A stretch of DNA of 64,000 nucleotides from Pseudomonas mandelii (GTDB lineage: Bacteria; Pseudomonadota; Gammaproteobacteria; Pseudomonadales; Pseudomonadaceae), in assembly GCF_024138395.1 (NCBI RefSeq), contig NZ_JAMYDU010000001.1, positions 248,001 through 312,000 on the forward strand, read 5' to 3'. Below, in pieces: positions 1 through 10,372 of the stretch. The position numbers were made by a program, and so were the translations under genes. Positions within the stretch are counted from its first letter, which is position 1. The number at the start of each line of letters is the position of its first letter. Below the pieces are notes generated by a model, which searched no databases, was not told the origin of the DNA, and was given only the letters and a program-made list of their open reading frames with translations.

Positions 1-232
1 CGAACGGCGGGGTCCAGTCTTCCTTGAAGAACATCTTGATCATGTCGGCGGCGATCTGGAACGCGCCGAACGGGCCGACGCGGTTCGGACCGTAACGGTC
101 CTGCCAGAGGGCGAGCAGACGACGCTCGACCCAGCTCAGCAGCGCGCCGCACACCACCACGGCGAGCAGAATCACGATGGCCTTGAGGACCGCGATGATG
201 ATGTCGATCACTTCAGGAGTGAACCAGGTCAT
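1..232 (-). CDS. nuoH: NADH-quinone oxidoreductase subunit H (N-terminal part, cut by window edge)
   Basis: This is the start of the membrane subunit NuoH of respiratory complex I, at the junction of the quinone pocket and the proton-pumping arm. About 77 codons are visible, beginning [10 protein letters not shown], followed by a hydrophobic first membrane helix and then the [21 protein letters not shown] segment typical of NuoH. The gene runs off the left edge, so it is a 5' fragment because of the window, not a pseudogene. Its ATG overlaps the nuoG stop codon in an ATGA tetramer, indicating translational coupling within the nuo operon. Confidence 0.96.
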   Translation of the reverse strand, partial: MTWFTPEVIDIIIAVLKAIVILLAVVVCGALLSWVERRLLALWQDRYGPNRVGPFGAFQIAADMIKMFFKEDWTPPF

Positions 233-2943
233 AGCGCTGCCTCCTGCAGACCGTCAACGGATTTGCCAAAGATCGCGGGCGGAATGCCGGCGATACCGGC
301 CGGCAACGCGACCAGACCGGCGCCCAGCTCTTCGTTGATGCGCAGCGGCAGACGCAAGGTCTGACCGGCCACGTTCAGGCTCAGCAGAGCACCGTCATTA
401 ACGCCCAGGCGATCGGCTTCGGACTTGGCCAGCGACAGGTACGGGGCTGGAATGCGTTCTTGAACCGGCGCGGCTTTGGAAGAGTTCTCTTCGCTGCCGA
501 ACAGGTGGAAGAACGGCACGACCTGCCAGGTGCCCGGAGCCGGGTTGAACGCGCGCGGAACACTGGCGAACCAGTTCAGCGAATCACCGGTGCTTTCGAT
601 CAGGCGAGTGCCTGGGTCGCCCGCACGCAGGTGACCACCGACTTCGTCCTGGAATTTGTTCCAGGCTTGCGGCGAGTTCCAGCCCGGCGACCAGGCGAAT
701 GGGACCTGCTGACGCGGTTCGACCGAGCCCGAGTAACCTTCCATGGAGAACGAGAACGCGGTGTCGTTGTCCTGGGAGGTACGCGGTTCGTGCACGCTGA
801 TGTCGGCGCGCATGGCGGTCCGGCCACTGTAACGCAGCGGTTCGCGAGCCAGTTTCAGGCCTTTGATCCGGAACGCGGCGGACGGCGCGGCATCGACGAT
901 GCGCGCCAGTTGCGGTTTGCTCGCAGCAACAGCAGCGGTGACGTGGTCCAGTTGGGTCCAGTCGATCGGCTGGTTCAGCAGGGTAGCGCGCAGGGCATGC
1001 AGCCAGCGCCAGCCTTCATGAACCAGAATGCTTGCGTCGAGGTAAGTCGGGTCGAAGACCTGGAAGAAACGCTGGGCGCGGCCTTCCTGGCTGACCAGCG
1101 TACCGTCGCCTTCAGCGAAGCTGGCCGCTGGCAGAACCAGGTGCGCGCGATCGCTGGTGGCGGTCTTCTGATGGTCCGCCACGATCACCACTTTCGCGGC
1201 GTTCAGGGCAGCATCGACACGAGCTTTGTCGGTGCGGGTGTACAGATCGTTTTCCAGCACGACGATGGCGTCGGCCTTGCCGTCGATTACCGCTTGCAGG
1301 GCTGCGTCGACCGAATCACCACCGAGCATGGCCAGGCCGAGGCTGTTGGCCTCTGGCACGATCAGGCTGATGGAACCGTTCTTCTCGCGCAGCTTCAGGG
1401 CCTTCGCAATGTTGGCAGCAGCCTCAATCAATGCCTTGGAACCCAGCGAGGTACCGGCAATGATCAATGGACGCTTGGCAGCGAGCAGGGCGTTGGCGAT
1501 GCGCTGAGCCAGTTCGAGGGCTTCAGCGTCCAGGCCTTCAACGGCCGGCGCGCTGGCATCGAGGGCATGAGCCACGGCGAAACCGATGCGGGCCAGGTCG
1601 TCAGGAGCTGCGTGAACGCATTCTTCAGCCACGTCGTCGAGCTTGGTTTCAGCCAGGCTGGCGATGAACAGCGGGTTCAGCGCGTTCTGACCGATGTTCT
1701 TCACCGCGGCATCGAGCCACGGCTGAACGCGCATGGCGTCGGCCATGTCTTCGGCCTTGCCCTTGACCGATTGACGCAGGGCCAGGGCCATGCGCGCGGC
1801 AGTCTGGGTCAGGTCTTCGCCGAGGACGAAAATCGCATCGTGATCTTCGATGTCGCGCATGTTCGGGATCGGCAGCGGGCTGTCTTTGAGCACCTGCACA
1901 ACCAGACGAATGCGCTCAAGTTCAGCGGCTTCGATGCCGGAGTAGAAGTGCTCGGCGCCGACCAGTTCAAGCAACGCGTAGTTGCTCTCGAGGCTGGCGC
2001 GCGGCGAACCGATACCGACGATGTTGCGACCGCGCAGCAGGTCAGCAGCTTTATCCAGCGCTTCGTCGAGGCTCAGCTTGGCGCCATTGGCCAACAGTGG
2101 CTGACGCGGGCGGTCTTCGCGGTTGACGTAGCCATAGCCGAAACGGCCACGGTCGCACAGGAAGTACTGGTTCACCGAACCGTTGAAACGGTTTTCGATG
2201 CGACGCAGTTCGCCGTAACGCTCGCCCGGGGAAATGTTGCAACCGCTGGAGCAGCCATGGCAGATGCTCGGCGAGAATTGCATGTCCCACTTACGGTTGT
2301 AGCGTTCGGAGTGAGTCTTGTCGGTGAACACACCGGTCGGGCAGACCTCGGTGAGGTTGCCGGAGAACTCGCTTTCGAGGGTGCCGTCTTCAACGCGACC
2401 GAAGTACACGTTGTCGTGGGCGCCGAACACGCCGAGGTCGGTGCCGCCGGCGTAGTCCTTATAGAAGCGCACGCAGCGATAGCAGGCGATGCAGCGGTTC
2501 ATTTCGTGGGAAATGAACGGGCCCAGTTGCTGGTTCTGGTGGGTGCGCTTGGTGAAGCGATAACGGCGCTCGTTGTGGCCGGTCATCACCGTCATGTCTT
2601 GCAGGTGGCAGTGACCGCCTTCCTCACAGACCGGGCAGTCGTGAGGGTGGTTGGTCATCAGCCATTCAACAACACTGGCGCGAAACACTTTCGCTTCTTC
2701 GTCGTCGATGGAGATCCAGCTGCCATCGGTGGCGGGGGTCATGCAAGACATGACGATCCGACCACGCTTGTCGTTCTCGTCGGTGTACTGCTTGACCGCG
2801 CACTGGCGGCAAGCGCCAACGCTGCCAAGGGCTGGGTGCCAGCAGAAATAAGGGATATCGAGGCCTAGCGACAGACACGCCTGTAACAGGTTGTCTGCCC
2901 CATCGACTTCGAGCTCTTTGCCGTCTACGTGGATAGTGGCCAT
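229..2943 (-). CDS. nuoG: NADH-quinone oxidoreductase subunit G
   Basis: NuoG is the large iron-sulfur subunit of the peripheral arm of complex I and passes electrons from NuoF/NuoE toward NuoI/NuoB. The 904-residue product opens with a ferredoxin-type 2Fe-2S domain (C34, C45, C48, C67), followed by the His/Cys-ligated 4Fe-4S motif (H99, C103, C106, C112) and further Cys-rich motifs ([15 protein letters not shown]). The rest is a molybdopterin-oxidoreductase-like domain, which in this family has lost its cofactor. Length matches Pseudomonas NuoG. It is separated from nuoF by about 137 bp, the largest gap within the operon, and that gap contains a stem-loop. Confidence 0.97.
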   Translation of the reverse strand: MATIHVDGKELEVDGADNLLQACLSLGLDIPYFCWHPALGSVGACRQCAVKQYTDENDKRGRIVMSCMTPATDGSWISIDDEEAKVFRASVVEWLMTNHPHDCPVCEEGGHCHLQDMTVMTGHNERRYRFTKRTHQNQQLGPFISHEMNRCIACYRCVRFYKDYAGGTDLGVFGAHDNVYFGRVEDGTLESEFSGNLTEVCPTGVFTDKTHSERYNRKWDMQFSPSICHGCSSGCNISPGERYGELRRIENRFNGSVNQYFLCDRGRFGYGYVNREDRPRQPLLANGAKLSLDEALDKAADLLRGRNIVGIGSPRASLESNYALLELVGAEHFYSGIEAAELERIRLVVQVLKDSPLPIPNMRDIEDHDAIFVLGEDLTQTAARMALALRQSVKGKAEDMADAMRVQPWLDAAVKNIGQNALNPLFIASLAETKLDDVAEECVHAAPDDLARIGFAVAHALDASAPAVEGLDAEALELAQRIANALLAAKRPLIIAGTSLGSKALIEAAANIAKALKLREKNGSISLIVPEANSLGLAMLGGDSVDAALQAVIDGKADAIVVLENDLYTRTDKARVDAALNAAKVVIVADHQKTATSDRAHLVLPAASFAEGDGTLVSQEGRAQRFFQVFDPTYLDASILVHEGWRWLHALRATLLNQPIDWTQLDHVTAAVAASKPQLARIVDAAPSAAFRIKGLKLAREPLRYSGRTAMRADISVHEPRTSQDNDTAFSFSMEGYSGSVEPRQQVPFAWSPGWNSPQAWNKFQDEVGGHLRAGDPGTRLIESTGDSLNWFASVPRAFNPAPGTWQVVPFFHLFGSEENSSKAAPVQERIPAPYLSLAKSEADRLGVNDGALLSLNVAGQTLRLPLRINEELGAGLVALPAGIAGIPPAIFGKSVDGLQEAAL

Positions 2944-3047
2944 GGTTCAAAGTTCTTCGTTGGCCCGGTGTCAGCGGGCGTGGCTAATGGAATCTTGTTA
3001 TTCGCGTGAATCAACACAGCCGTTCACGGCGTCATCACACGAGAAGA

Positions 3048-3067
3048 CGAAGGGCACGGACCCTTCG
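3048..3067. other. Intra-operon stem-loop between nuoF and nuoG
   Basis: A perfect 7-bp inverted repeat, CGAAGGG / CCCTTCG with a 6-nt loop, lies in the nuoF–nuoG gap. In the direction of nuo transcription it is not followed by a U-tract, so it is unlikely to be a full terminator. It may be an mRNA processing or stability element, which is an inference from position only. Confidence 0.5.
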
Positions 3068-3080
3068 CCTTTTTAAGCGT

Positions 3081-4436
3081 TTACGCGCCGACTACGATCG
3101 GCTTTGCCAGAGGCGGGACGACGGCGCTGGTAGGCGCGATGCCGGCTTCGAACTCTGGGCGGAAGTATTTGATGGCGCTGCCCAACGGCTCCACGGCACC
3201 TGGTGCGTGTGCACAGAAGGTCTTGCCCGGGCCGAGGAAACCGACCAGACCCAGCAGGGTCTCGATATCGCCGGCTTGCCCTTCACCGTTCTCGATCGCG
3301 CGCAGCAGCTTGACGCTCCACGGCAGACCGTCACGGCACGGGGTGCAGAAGCCGCAGGATTCGCGGGAGAAGAACTCTTCCATGTTGCGCAGCAAGGACA
3401 CCATGTTGACGCTGTCGTCCACCGCCATGGCCAGGCCGGTACCCATACGGGTGCCCACTTTGGCGATGCCGCCGGCGTACATTTGTGCGTCCAGGTGTTC
3501 CGGCAACAGGAAACCGGTACCGGCGCCGCCTGGCTGCCAGCACTTGAGCTTGTAACCGTCGCGCATGCCGCCGGCGTAATCTTCGAACAGCTCGCGACCG
3601 GTGACGCCGAACGGCAACTCCCACAGCCCAGGGTTCTTGACCTTGCCGGAGAAGCCCATGAGCTTGGTGCCCATGTCTTCGCTGCCTTCGCGGGCCAACG
3701 ATTTGTACCAGTCCACGCCGTCGGCAATGATCGCCGGCACGTTGCACAGGGTTTCCACGTTGTTCACGCAAGTCGGCTTGCCCCAAACGCCCACGGCGGC
3801 AGGGAAGGGCGGCTTGGAGCGCGGGTTGGCGCGGCGGCCTTCGAGGGAGTTGATCAGTGCGGTTTCTTCACCGCAGATGTAACGCCCGGCACCGGTGTGG
3901 ACGAACAGCTCGAAATCAAAACCCGAGCCCAGGATGTTTTTGCCCAGCAGGCCAGCAGCCTTGGCTTCTTCCACGGCACGGTTCAGGTGCTTGGCGGCAG
4001 TGGTGTATTCGCCACGCAGGAAGATGTAGCCACGGTAGGTTTTCAGCGCGCGAGCACTGATCAGCATGCCTTCGATCAGCAGATGGGGCAGTTGCTCCAT
4101 CAGCATGCGGTCTTTCCAGGTGTTCGGCTCCATTTCATCCGCATTGCACAGCAGGTAGCGGATGTTGATGGATTCGTCCTTGGGCATCAGGCCCCACTTC
4201 ACGCCCGTAGGGAAGCCTGCACCGCCGCGGCCCTTGAGGCCGGAATCTTTCACGGTTTGGACGATGTCGTCCTGGGCCATGTCGGCGAAGGCCTTGCGCG
4301 CAGCGGCGTAACCGTTCTTGGCCTGGTATTCGTCGAGCCAGACGGCTTCGCCGTCGTCACGCAGACGCCAGGTGAGCGGATGAGTCTCAGCGACACGCTT
4401 GATGCGGTTGGCAGGACCAAAGGAAGTCAGGGTCAT
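3081..4436 (-). CDS. nuoF: NADH-quinone oxidoreductase subunit F (FMN/NADH-binding)
   Basis: NuoF carries the NADH site, FMN and the N3 4Fe-4S cluster of complex I. The glycine-rich NADH-binding loop [10 protein letters not shown] is at residues 69–78. The FMN region includes [14 protein letters not shown], and the cluster motif [12 protein letters not shown] lies near residue 360 with the fourth Cys in TFCAHAPG. At 451 residues it is full length. It overlaps the nuoE stop codon by 4 bp (ATGA-type coupling), which fits stoichiometric assembly of the NuoEFG module. Confidence 0.98.
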   Translation of the reverse strand: MTLTSFGPANRIKRVAETHPLTWRLRDDGEAVWLDEYQAKNGYAAARKAFADMAQDDIVQTVKDSGLKGRGGAGFPTGVKWGLMPKDESINIRYLLCNADEMEPNTWKDRMLMEQLPHLLIEGMLISARALKTYRGYIFLRGEYTTAAKHLNRAVEEAKAAGLLGKNILGSGFDFELFVHTGAGRYICGEETALINSLEGRRANPRSKPPFPAAVGVWGKPTCVNNVETLCNVPAIIADGVDWYKSLAREGSEDMGTKLMGFSGKVKNPGLWELPFGVTGRELFEDYAGGMRDGYKLKCWQPGGAGTGFLLPEHLDAQMYAGGIAKVGTRMGTGLAMAVDDSVNMVSLLRNMEEFFSRESCGFCTPCRDGLPWSVKLLRAIENGEGQAGDIETLLGLVGFLGPGKTFCAHAPGAVEPLGSAIKYFRPEFEAGIAPTSAVVPPLAKPIVVGA

Positions 4437-4930
4437 ACGTAGCCCTCGAGCAATTTGGCAACGCCGGCAGGCTGCACATCACCGAACGTGTCGTCGTCGA
4501 TCATCAGCGCCGGCGCCTTGTCACAGTTGCCGAGGCAGCAGACCGGCAGCAGGGTGAAACGACCGTCGATGGTGGTCTGACCCAGGCCGATGCCCAGCTT
4601 GCTCTGGATTTCGCTGACCACCGACTCATGGCCGCCGATGTAGCAGACCATGCTGTCGCAGACGCGAATGATGTGACGGCCCACGGGCTGACGGAAGATC
4701 TGGCTGTAGAACGTCGCCACCCCTTCAACATCGCTGGCCGGGATGCCAAGCATCTCGCCGATGGCGTAGAGCGCGCCGTCAGGCACCCAGCCACGTTCCT
4801 TCTGGACGATCTTCAGGGCTTCGATCGACGCCGCGCGCGGGTCTTCGTAGTGATGCAACTCGTGCTCGATGGCCGAGCGCTCGGTTTCGCTCAGGGCGAA
4901 ACGGTCTGTCTGGATAAGCGGGCTGTTCAT
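4433..4930 (-). CDS. nuoE: NADH-quinone oxidoreductase subunit E
   Basis: NuoE is the 165-residue thioredoxin-fold 2Fe-2S subunit that binds next to NuoF. The four cluster cysteines are visible as RVCDSMVC and LPVCCLGNC, in the usual spacing. It lies 2 bp after nuoCD and overlaps nuoF by 4 bp, so it sits inside the tightly packed nuo operon. Nothing unusual was noted. Confidence 0.97.
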   Translation of the reverse strand: MNSPLIQTDRFALSETERSAIEHELHHYEDPRAASIEALKIVQKERGWVPDGALYAIGEMLGIPASDVEGVATFYSQIFRQPVGRHIIRVCDSMVCYIGGHESVVSEIQSKLGIGLGQTTIDGRFTLLPVCCLGNCDKAPALMIDDDTFGDVQPAGVAKLLEGYV

Positions 4931-4932
4931 GC

Positions 4933-6717
4933 TTAGCGGTCCACGTCGGCCATAACGAAATCGATACTACCCAGGTACGCGATCAAGTCCGCGACCATGC
5001 TGCCTTTGATCACCGAAGGGATCTGCTGCAGGTGCGGGAAGCTTGGGGTACGAATCCGGGTGCGGTAGCTCATGGTGCCGCCATCGCTCGTCAGGTAATA
5101 ACTGTTGATGCCCTTGGTCGCTTCGATCATCTGGAAGGATTCGTTGGCCGGCATGACCGGGCCCCACGAAACTTGCAGGAAGTGCGTGATCAGGGTCTCG
5201 ATGTGTTGCAGCGTGCGCTCTTTGGGTGGCGGCGTGGTCAGCGGGTGATCCGCCTTGTACGGGCCTTCCGGCATGTTGCGCATGCATTGCTCGATGATCT
5301 TGATGCTCTGGCGCATTTCTTCGACGCGAACGATGCAACGGTCGTAGGCATCGCCATTGGCCGCCAGCGGGACTTCAAATTCGAAGTTCTCGTAGCCGGA
5401 GTACGGGCGCGCCTTGCGCAGATCGAAATCGCAACCGGTGGCGCGCAGGCCGGAACCGGTGACACCCCATTCCAGGGCCTCTTTGGTGTTGTAGTCGGCG
5501 ACGCCGATGGTCCGGCCACGCAGGATGCTGTTGTCCAGTGCGGCTTTCTGGTATTCGTCCAGACGCTTGGGCATCCACTCGACGAAATCCTTGACCAGTT
5601 TTTCCCAGCCGCGCGGCAGGTCGTGGGCGACGCCACCGATGCGGTACCAGGCCGGGTGCAGACGGAAACCGGTGATGGCTTCGATCACCGTGTACGCCTT
5701 CTGGCGGTCGGTGAAGGTGAAGAACACCGGGGTCATGGCGCCGACGTCCTGGATGTAAGTCCCCAGGAACAGCAGGTGGCTGGTGATCCGGAAGAACTCG
5801 GCCATCATGATGCGGATGACGTCGACCTTCTCGGGCACCTTGATGCCGGCCAGCTTCTCGACCGAGAGCACGTACGGCAGGTTGTTCATCACGCCGCCGA
5901 GGTAGTCGATACGGTCGGTGTACGGAATGAAGCTGTGCCAGGACTGACGCTCGGCCATCTTCTCGGCACCACGGTGGTGGTAACCGACGTCCGGCACGCA
6001 GTCGACGATCTCTTCGCCGTCCAGCTGCAGGATGATACGGAATGCACCGTGAGCCGAAGGGTGGTTGGGACCCAGGTTGAGGAACATGTAGTCCTCATTC
6101 GGTCCGGAACGCTTCATGCCCCAGTCTTCAGGCTTGAAGCGCGCGGCTTCTTCCTCAAGCTGTTGCTTGGCCAGGGTCAGGCTGAACGGGTCGAACTCGG
6201 TGGCGCGGGCCGGGAAGTCCTTGCGCAGCGGGTGACCTTCCCAGGTCGGCGGCATCATGATGCGGGTCAGGTGCGGGTGACCGGCAAAGTTGATGCCGTA
6301 CATGTCCCACACTTCACGCTCGTACCAGTTGGCGTTCGGCCAGAGACCGGTAACGGTCGGCACGCTAAGGTCGCTCTCGGACAAGGCGACCTTGATCATT
6401 ACGTCACTATTACGTTCGATCGACATCAAGTGATAGAACACAGTGAAGTCGGCGCCGCTTGGCAGCCCTTGACGCTTGGTGCGCAGACGCTCGTCCACGC
6501 CGTGCAGGTCATAGAGCATGACGTACGGCTTGGGCAGGTTGCGCAGGAAGGTCAGGACTTCGACGAGTTTGGCGCGGGCAACCCAAAGCACCGGCATGCC
6601 GGTGCGGGTCGGCTGGGCGGTGAACGCCTCCGGGCCAAAACGATTGTTCAGTTCGACGACCACATCCTGGTCGTCTGCCTTATAAGGCGGGATGTACAGA
6701 GCACTGCCTGTAGTCAT
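4933..6717 (-). CDS. nuoCD: NADH-quinone oxidoreductase fused subunit C/D
   Basis: This single 594-residue protein joins NuoC (about residues 1–180, 30-kDa subunit family, containing [11 protein letters not shown] and the GHPLRKDFP motif) to NuoD (about residues 210–594, 49-kDa family, starting near [11 protein letters not shown]). The fusion is normal for gamma-proteobacteria, including E. coli and Pseudomonas. NuoD contributes to the quinone-binding cavity. About 72 bp separate it from nuoB, and its start is a good ATG directly encoding MTTGSALY. Confidence 0.98.
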   Translation of the reverse strand: MTTGSALYIPPYKADDQDVVVELNNRFGPEAFTAQPTRTGMPVLWVARAKLVEVLTFLRNLPKPYVMLYDLHGVDERLRTKRQGLPSGADFTVFYHLMSIERNSDVMIKVALSESDLSVPTVTGLWPNANWYEREVWDMYGINFAGHPHLTRIMMPPTWEGHPLRKDFPARATEFDPFSLTLAKQQLEEEAARFKPEDWGMKRSGPNEDYMFLNLGPNHPSAHGAFRIILQLDGEEIVDCVPDVGYHHRGAEKMAERQSWHSFIPYTDRIDYLGGVMNNLPYVLSVEKLAGIKVPEKVDVIRIMMAEFFRITSHLLFLGTYIQDVGAMTPVFFTFTDRQKAYTVIEAITGFRLHPAWYRIGGVAHDLPRGWEKLVKDFVEWMPKRLDEYQKAALDNSILRGRTIGVADYNTKEALEWGVTGSGLRATGCDFDLRKARPYSGYENFEFEVPLAANGDAYDRCIVRVEEMRQSIKIIEQCMRNMPEGPYKADHPLTTPPPKERTLQHIETLITHFLQVSWGPVMPANESFQMIEATKGINSYYLTSDGGTMSYRTRIRTPSFPHLQQIPSVIKGSMVADLIAYLGSIDFVMADVDR

Positions 6718-6789
6718 GGTTATTTATCGCTTTCGGTCAACGTAAAGAATGAAGCCAGTTTCTCGTTTCTTTGTAAGAACAGATCTGGA

Positions 6790-7464
6790 TCAGACTTCGT
6801 CGGGGCTGCGCAGGTTGGTGACTGCGATTCGCTGTTCGCGGCGCTGTTCCTTTTGCGAAGGCATCTCGGCGCGGTACACGCCTTGATCGCCGACGACCCA
6901 GGAAAGTGGGCGACGCTCCTGTCCAATCGACTCTTGCAAGAGCATCAAGCCTTGTAGAAAAGCTTCAGGGCGGGGCGGGCAGCCAGGCACGTAGACGTCC
7001 ACGGGCAGGAACTTGTCCACCCCTTGAACGACGGAGTAGATGTCGTACATGCCACCGGAGTTGGCGCACGAACCCATGGAGATGACCCATTTAGGCTCTA
7101 GCATTTGCTCGTAGAGACGCTGAATGATCGGCGCCATCTTGATGAAGCAGGTACCGGCGATAACCATGAAATCCGCCTGACGCGGCGATGCCCGGATAAC
7201 CTCGGCGCCAAAGCGCGCGATGTCGTGGGGCGCCGTGAAGGCGGTGGTCATTTCCACGTAGCAGCACGAAAGACCGAAGTTATACGGCCACAGGGAGTTC
7301 TTGCGCCCCCAGTTGATCGTGCCGTTGAGCACGTCTTCGAGCTTGCCCATGAAAATGTTTTTGTGGACTTGATCTTCTAACGGATCGGAAACGGTTTCCC
7401 GCTGGCCAATCGGATACTGCTCGTTAGGAGCATCGGGGTCGATCCTGGTGAGATTGTATTGCAT
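6790..7464 (-). CDS. nuoB: NADH-quinone oxidoreductase subunit B
   Basis: NuoB holds the terminal N2 4Fe-4S cluster that reduces ubiquinone. The adjacent cysteines of LSCCYVEM and the later cysteines of GSCANSGG and VPGCPPRPE are all present, which is the canonical ligand set. The ATG at 7464 giving MQYNLTRI (224 aa) is preferred over an in-frame TTG two codons upstream, because it matches the family start. The gene follows nuoA after about 10 bp. Confidence 0.97.
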   Translation of the reverse strand: MQYNLTRIDPDAPNEQYPIGQRETVSDPLEDQVHKNIFMGKLEDVLNGTINWGRKNSLWPYNFGLSCCYVEMTTAFTAPHDIARFGAEVIRASPRQADFMVIAGTCFIKMAPIIQRLYEQMLEPKWVISMGSCANSGGMYDIYSVVQGVDKFLPVDVYVPGCPPRPEAFLQGLMLLQESIGQERRPLSWVVGDQGVYRAEMPSQKEQRREQRIAVTNLRSPDEV

Positions 7465-7474
7465 TGCCAAAGCC

Positions 7475-7888
7475 TCATTGTTTCAGCTTCGCTTGCCGCT
7501 TACGACGAGCTTCCGGAGCCCAGTCAAGGGCGCCCACTCGGAATAGGTAGACAAGGCCTGCCAACAGAATTGCTATGAAAACGAGAGCTTCGACGAATCC
7601 GGTCCAGCCGCTTTCGCGGACGGACACAGACCAGGCAAAGAGAAAAAGGGCTTCGATATCGAAGATCACGAAGAGCATCGCGACCAGATAGAATTTGGCT
7701 GAGAGCCGCAAGCGGGCGCCACCGGTAGGTAGCATGCCGGACTCGAACGGTTCGTTTTTGCTGCGACCCCAGGCTTTTGACCCAAGGAGGCTGGATACGC
7801 CGAGCATGAAGGCGCACAGGCCGCCGACACCCAGAAGGAAAATGGCAAAGCCCCAGTTGTGGGCCATGAGTCCGGTCGCTTCGGGCAT
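7475..7888 (-). CDS. nuoA: NADH-quinone oxidoreductase subunit A
   Basis: NuoA is the small three-helix membrane subunit of complex I and the first gene of the operon. The chosen start gives [13 protein letters not shown] and 137 residues, the usual Pseudomonas length. The open frame extends 25 codons further upstream, but that part is not conserved in the family and is AT-richer. Three hydrophobic segments and the conserved FESGMLPTG and [11 protein letters not shown] stretches are visible. A predicted promoter lies about 90 bp upstream. Confidence 0.96.
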   Translation of the reverse strand: MPEATGLMAHNWGFAIFLLGVGGLCAFMLGVSSLLGSKAWGRSKNEPFESGMLPTGGARLRLSAKFYLVAMLFVIFDIEALFLFAWSVSVRESGWTGFVEALVFIAILLAGLVYLFRVGALDWAPEARRKRQAKLKQ

Positions 7889-7975
7889 GCTGGTAATCCT
7901 TAACAGAGAGCAAAGGTCTCTGAGCTTGAAAAGAAACAAAGCAGTGACGATATGTCGCAGCAATCAATCGCGGTG

Positions 7976-8004
7976 ATTTTATGGCTAAACACCGAGCAAG
8001 TAAA
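7976..8004 (-). promoter_or_regulatory. Predicted sigma-70 promoter of the nuo operon
   Basis: Read on the minus strand, TTTACT (plus 7999–8004) and TAAAAT (plus 7976–7981) are separated by exactly 17 bp. They resemble the -35 and -10 consensus at 4/6 and 5/6 positions and lie about 90 bp upstream of the nuoA start. This is a sequence match only, with no transcript data. Confidence 0.4.
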
Positions 8005-8137
8005 ATTCAGATAGCGAAATTATTTACAAGAATAAGGACATAGCGTGCCTCCAAAGCCCTGTAGCCCATGCCGCTCGGGCATTAGCGGGGGTTTTGTCAA
8101 ATATGTCTTGTAGGGAATGTAACGAACATAGTTGTCG

Positions 8138-8156
8138 CTAAATGATAATCAATATT
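8138..8156. promoter_or_regulatory. Possible Fur box upstream of nuoA
   Basis: The 19 bp here match the classic Fur consensus (three GATAAT-type hexamers) at about 14 of 19 positions. The core GATAATCA–TAT is well kept and the left hexamer is poor. It lies about 250 bp upstream of nuoA. Iron regulation of an Fe-S-rich complex is plausible, but an AT-rich stretch can give such a match by chance. Confidence 0.25.
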
Positions 8157-8317
8157 ATTTATCGCGGTTTTCAAACCGTTTAACGGGTAAAGGGTCACGA
8201 AGTTGTCTTATATGCGCGTTACTGCAAGTAGCAGGCGCCCCCGTTTTACCCTCTTTTTCTGATCGCAGTACCGCTCTGGATCAATGTTTTTCGCAAAATT
8301 TTGGGGGTTGACGCATT

Positions 8318-8414
8318 CCCTGTGGGAGCCGGGCTTGCCCGCGATAGCGATCTGTCAGTCAACATCTGCAGCGCCTGACACACCGCTATCGCGGGCAAGC
8401 CCGCTCCCACAGGG
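8318..8414. repeat. REP pair (BIME), aceA–nuoA intergenic
   Basis: Two inverted copies of the group-typical REP (CCTGTGGGAGC...GGGCTTGCCCGCGATAGCG and its reverse complement) flank a spacer of about 40 bp. The left copy has an extra C (GAGCCGGGCTTG). The element lies between the 3' end of aceA and the nuo promoter region. Confidence 0.9.
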
Positions 8415-8440
8415 TTTTGCGGGGTTGTTAAATCGCAGGC

Positions 8441-8470
8441 AAAAAAAACGCCCCGAACCAGTCGGGGCGT
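8441..8470 (-). terminator. Rho-independent terminator of aceA
   Basis: A GC-rich hairpin (ACGCCCCGA / TCGGGGCGT) is followed on the minus strand by a run of eight T. It lies about 65 bp after the aceA stop codon. Confidence 0.88.
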
Positions 8471-8536
8471 CAGATGAGCGGCTTTGCGGTTAGCTTTTTA
8501 TTCGGTCCGCAAGGGCCGTTTGTTAAACGAAGCAGA

Positions 8537-9862
8537 TCAGTGGAACTGTTCTTCTTCGGTCGAACCGGTCAGCGCGGTCACCGAGGACGTGCCACCTTGA
8601 ATCACGGTGGTCATGTCGTCGAAGTAGCCGGTGCCCACTTCCTGCTGGTGAGCCACGAAGGTGTAGCCCTTCGAAGCGTCAGCGAACTCTTGCTCTTGCA
8701 GCTTCACGTAGGCAGTCATGTCGTTGCGGGCATAGTCGTGCGCCAGGTTGAACATGCTGTGCCACATGTTGTGAATGCCGGCCAGGGTGATGAACTGGTG
8801 CTTGTAACCCATGGCGGACAGTTCGCGCTGGAACTTGGCGATGGTCGCGTCGTCCAGGTTTTTCTTCCAGTTGAAGGAAGGCGAGCAGTTGTACGACAGC
8901 AGTTGGTCCGGGTATTCCTTTTTGATCGCTTCAGCGAAGCGACGAGCCTCGTCCAGATCCGGCTTGGCGGTTTCGCACCAGATCAGGTCGGCGAACGGCG
9001 CGTAGGCCAGGCCGCGAGCGATGGCCTGGTCGAGACCGGCGCGTACTTTGTAGAAACCTTCCTGAGTACGTTCGCCAGTTACGAATGGCTGGTCGTACGG
9101 GTCGCAGTCGGACGTCAGCAGGTCGGCTGCGTTGGCGTCGGTACGGGCCAGGATGATGGTCGGTGTACCGGCAACGTCAGCTGCCAGACGAGCAGCGGTC
9201 AGCTTCTGCACAGCTTCCTGGGTCGGAACCAGTACCTTGCCGCCCATGTGGCCGCATTTTTTCACGGAAGCCAGTTGGTCTTCGAAGTGAACGCCGGCGG
9301 CGCCAGCTTCGATCATGCTCTTCATCAGCTCGTAGGCGTTCAGTACGCCGCCGAAACCGGCTTCAGCGTCCGCCACGATCGGCGCGAAGTAGTCGATGTA
9401 ACCTTCGTCGCCCGGGTTCTTGCCGGCTTTCCACTGGATCTGGTCAGCACGACGGAACGAGTTGTTGATGCGCTTGACCACGGTCGGAACCGAATCCACC
9501 GGGTACAGCGACTGATCAGGGTACATCGATTCGGCGGAGTTGTTGTCCGCAGCCACTTGCCAGCCCGACAGGTAGATCGCCTGGATACCGGCCTTGACTT
9601 GTTGCACAGCCTGGCCGCCGGTGAGGGCGCCCATGCAGTTGACGAAATCTTTCTCAGGGCGGAAGGACGGCTTGGCACCCTGGGTTACCAGGTTCCAAAG
9701 CTTGTCGGCGCCCATTTTTGCAAAGGTGTGCTCAGGTTGAACCGAGCCACGCAGACGGACGACGTCAGCAGCGGAGTAATTGCGTGTCACGCCTTTCCAG
9801 CGCGGGTTTTCAGCCCAATCTTTTTCGAGGGCTGCAATTTGCTGTTCGCGTGTCAGTGCCAT
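8537..9862 (-). CDS. aceA: Isocitrate lyase
   Basis: AceA splits isocitrate into glyoxylate and succinate, the first step of the glyoxylate shunt used on acetate and fatty acids. The 441-residue product carries the catalytic loop signature KKCGHMGGK and the downstream substrate motifs [10 protein letters not shown] and TLAGIH. The start MALTREQQ is preferred to an upstream in-frame ATG because it has a GAGG ribosome site 9 nt upstream and matches the family N terminus. It is monocistronic with its own terminator. The two isocitrate dehydrogenases that compete for the same substrate are encoded 7–10 kb away. Confidence 0.97.
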   Translation of the reverse strand: MALTREQQIAALEKDWAENPRWKGVTRNYSAADVVRLRGSVQPEHTFAKMGADKLWNLVTQGAKPSFRPEKDFVNCMGALTGGQAVQQVKAGIQAIYLSGWQVAADNNSAESMYPDQSLYPVDSVPTVVKRINNSFRRADQIQWKAGKNPGDEGYIDYFAPIVADAEAGFGGVLNAYELMKSMIEAGAAGVHFEDQLASVKKCGHMGGKVLVPTQEAVQKLTAARLAADVAGTPTIILARTDANAADLLTSDCDPYDQPFVTGERTQEGFYKVRAGLDQAIARGLAYAPFADLIWCETAKPDLDEARRFAEAIKKEYPDQLLSYNCSPSFNWKKNLDDATIAKFQRELSAMGYKHQFITLAGIHNMWHSMFNLAHDYARNDMTAYVKLQEQEFADASKGYTFVAHQQEVGTGYFDDMTTVIQGGTSSVTALTGSTEEEQFH

Positions 9863-10372
9863 GGAGATAAACCTCGTCGCGTCTTTAATCGAAAGTAGTT
9901 CTGGGTGGACAGTTCCTGCGTGCCAAGTACGCAATTCAAAGGGGCGTAAAAGGCTGCTCGCTGACCAGAAGCTTAGGCGGTCAAGTCGGATTTGGCGGGG
10001 AAGGCGACGGGATGAACGATGGGCTCTTGGGGGAAGTGAGCAGGTAAGGGCGAACTGGCGAGCGCATTCGGGCGTCGTGGGCCTTGGTGCGAACTTCAGT
10101 GTGGAGCCGGGTTACCTATTACGCTTCCGTCCCTCGGGACAACTTCGTTCCAGTCGGCAACCTCGTCAAACACACCTTGTGGGCGGTACAGACACGAATC
10201 GGCTCGCGGGGTAGGTGCGAACAACAACTCGAAAGCCCTTGCCAGGGCCTCTGATTAGCGGGAGCGAGGCCATCATGCCTTTGCTTTTTTGGCTCGTCAA
10301 ACGTTTTGTAGTGCTTTTTTTCAAGCACTACATCTTTGGTCTAATACGACTAACCAGTCAGTTTTCGGTGCT
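9863..10372. other. Long aceA upstream region without genes
   Basis: This 510-bp region between the secretin-like gene and aceA has no credible coding frame. It contains a strong inverted repeat at 10307–10332 and, just downstream of it on the minus strand, a weak TTGACG-N17-CATGAT promoter-like pair. If that pair is used, aceA would have a leader of roughly 390 nt. Confidence 0.6.
10307..10332. promoter_or_regulatory. Inverted repeat TGTAGTGC-N10-GCACTACA upstream of aceA (candidate operator)
   Basis: A perfect 8-bp inverted repeat with a 10-nt T-rich spacer lies upstream of aceA. The half-site TGTAGT/ACTACA resembles the one I recall for RccR, the RpiR-family regulator that controls aceA and glcB in P. 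fluorescens. The spacing here may differ from the canonical site. On the minus strand a promoter-like TTGACG begins about 10 bp downstream of the repeat. Confidence 0.45.

Larger units (their letters stand above)
7889..8536. other. Intergenic region nuoA–aceA without genes
   Basis: The 648-bp interval upstream of nuoA and downstream of aceA contains the predicted nuo promoter, a weak Fur-box-like match, one REP pair and the aceA terminator. No credible coding frame is seen. The part between 7,970 and 8,280 is clearly AT-richer than the flanks. Confidence 0.7.

Noticed and set aside
460..2868. An 802-codon open frame on the plus strand opposite nuoG
   Set aside because: It lies fully antisense to nuoG, has no ribosome site and its translation shows no family features. 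Long antisense frames are expected in this GC-rich genome.
5032..6957. A 641-codon open frame opposite nuoCD
   Set aside because: It is antisense to a conserved gene, without start signals or domains.
8318..8414. CRISPR-like repetition among the GGGCTTGCCCGCG elements
   Set aside because: The repeats are inverted pairs dispersed between genes and not regularly spaced direct repeats; no cas genes are present.
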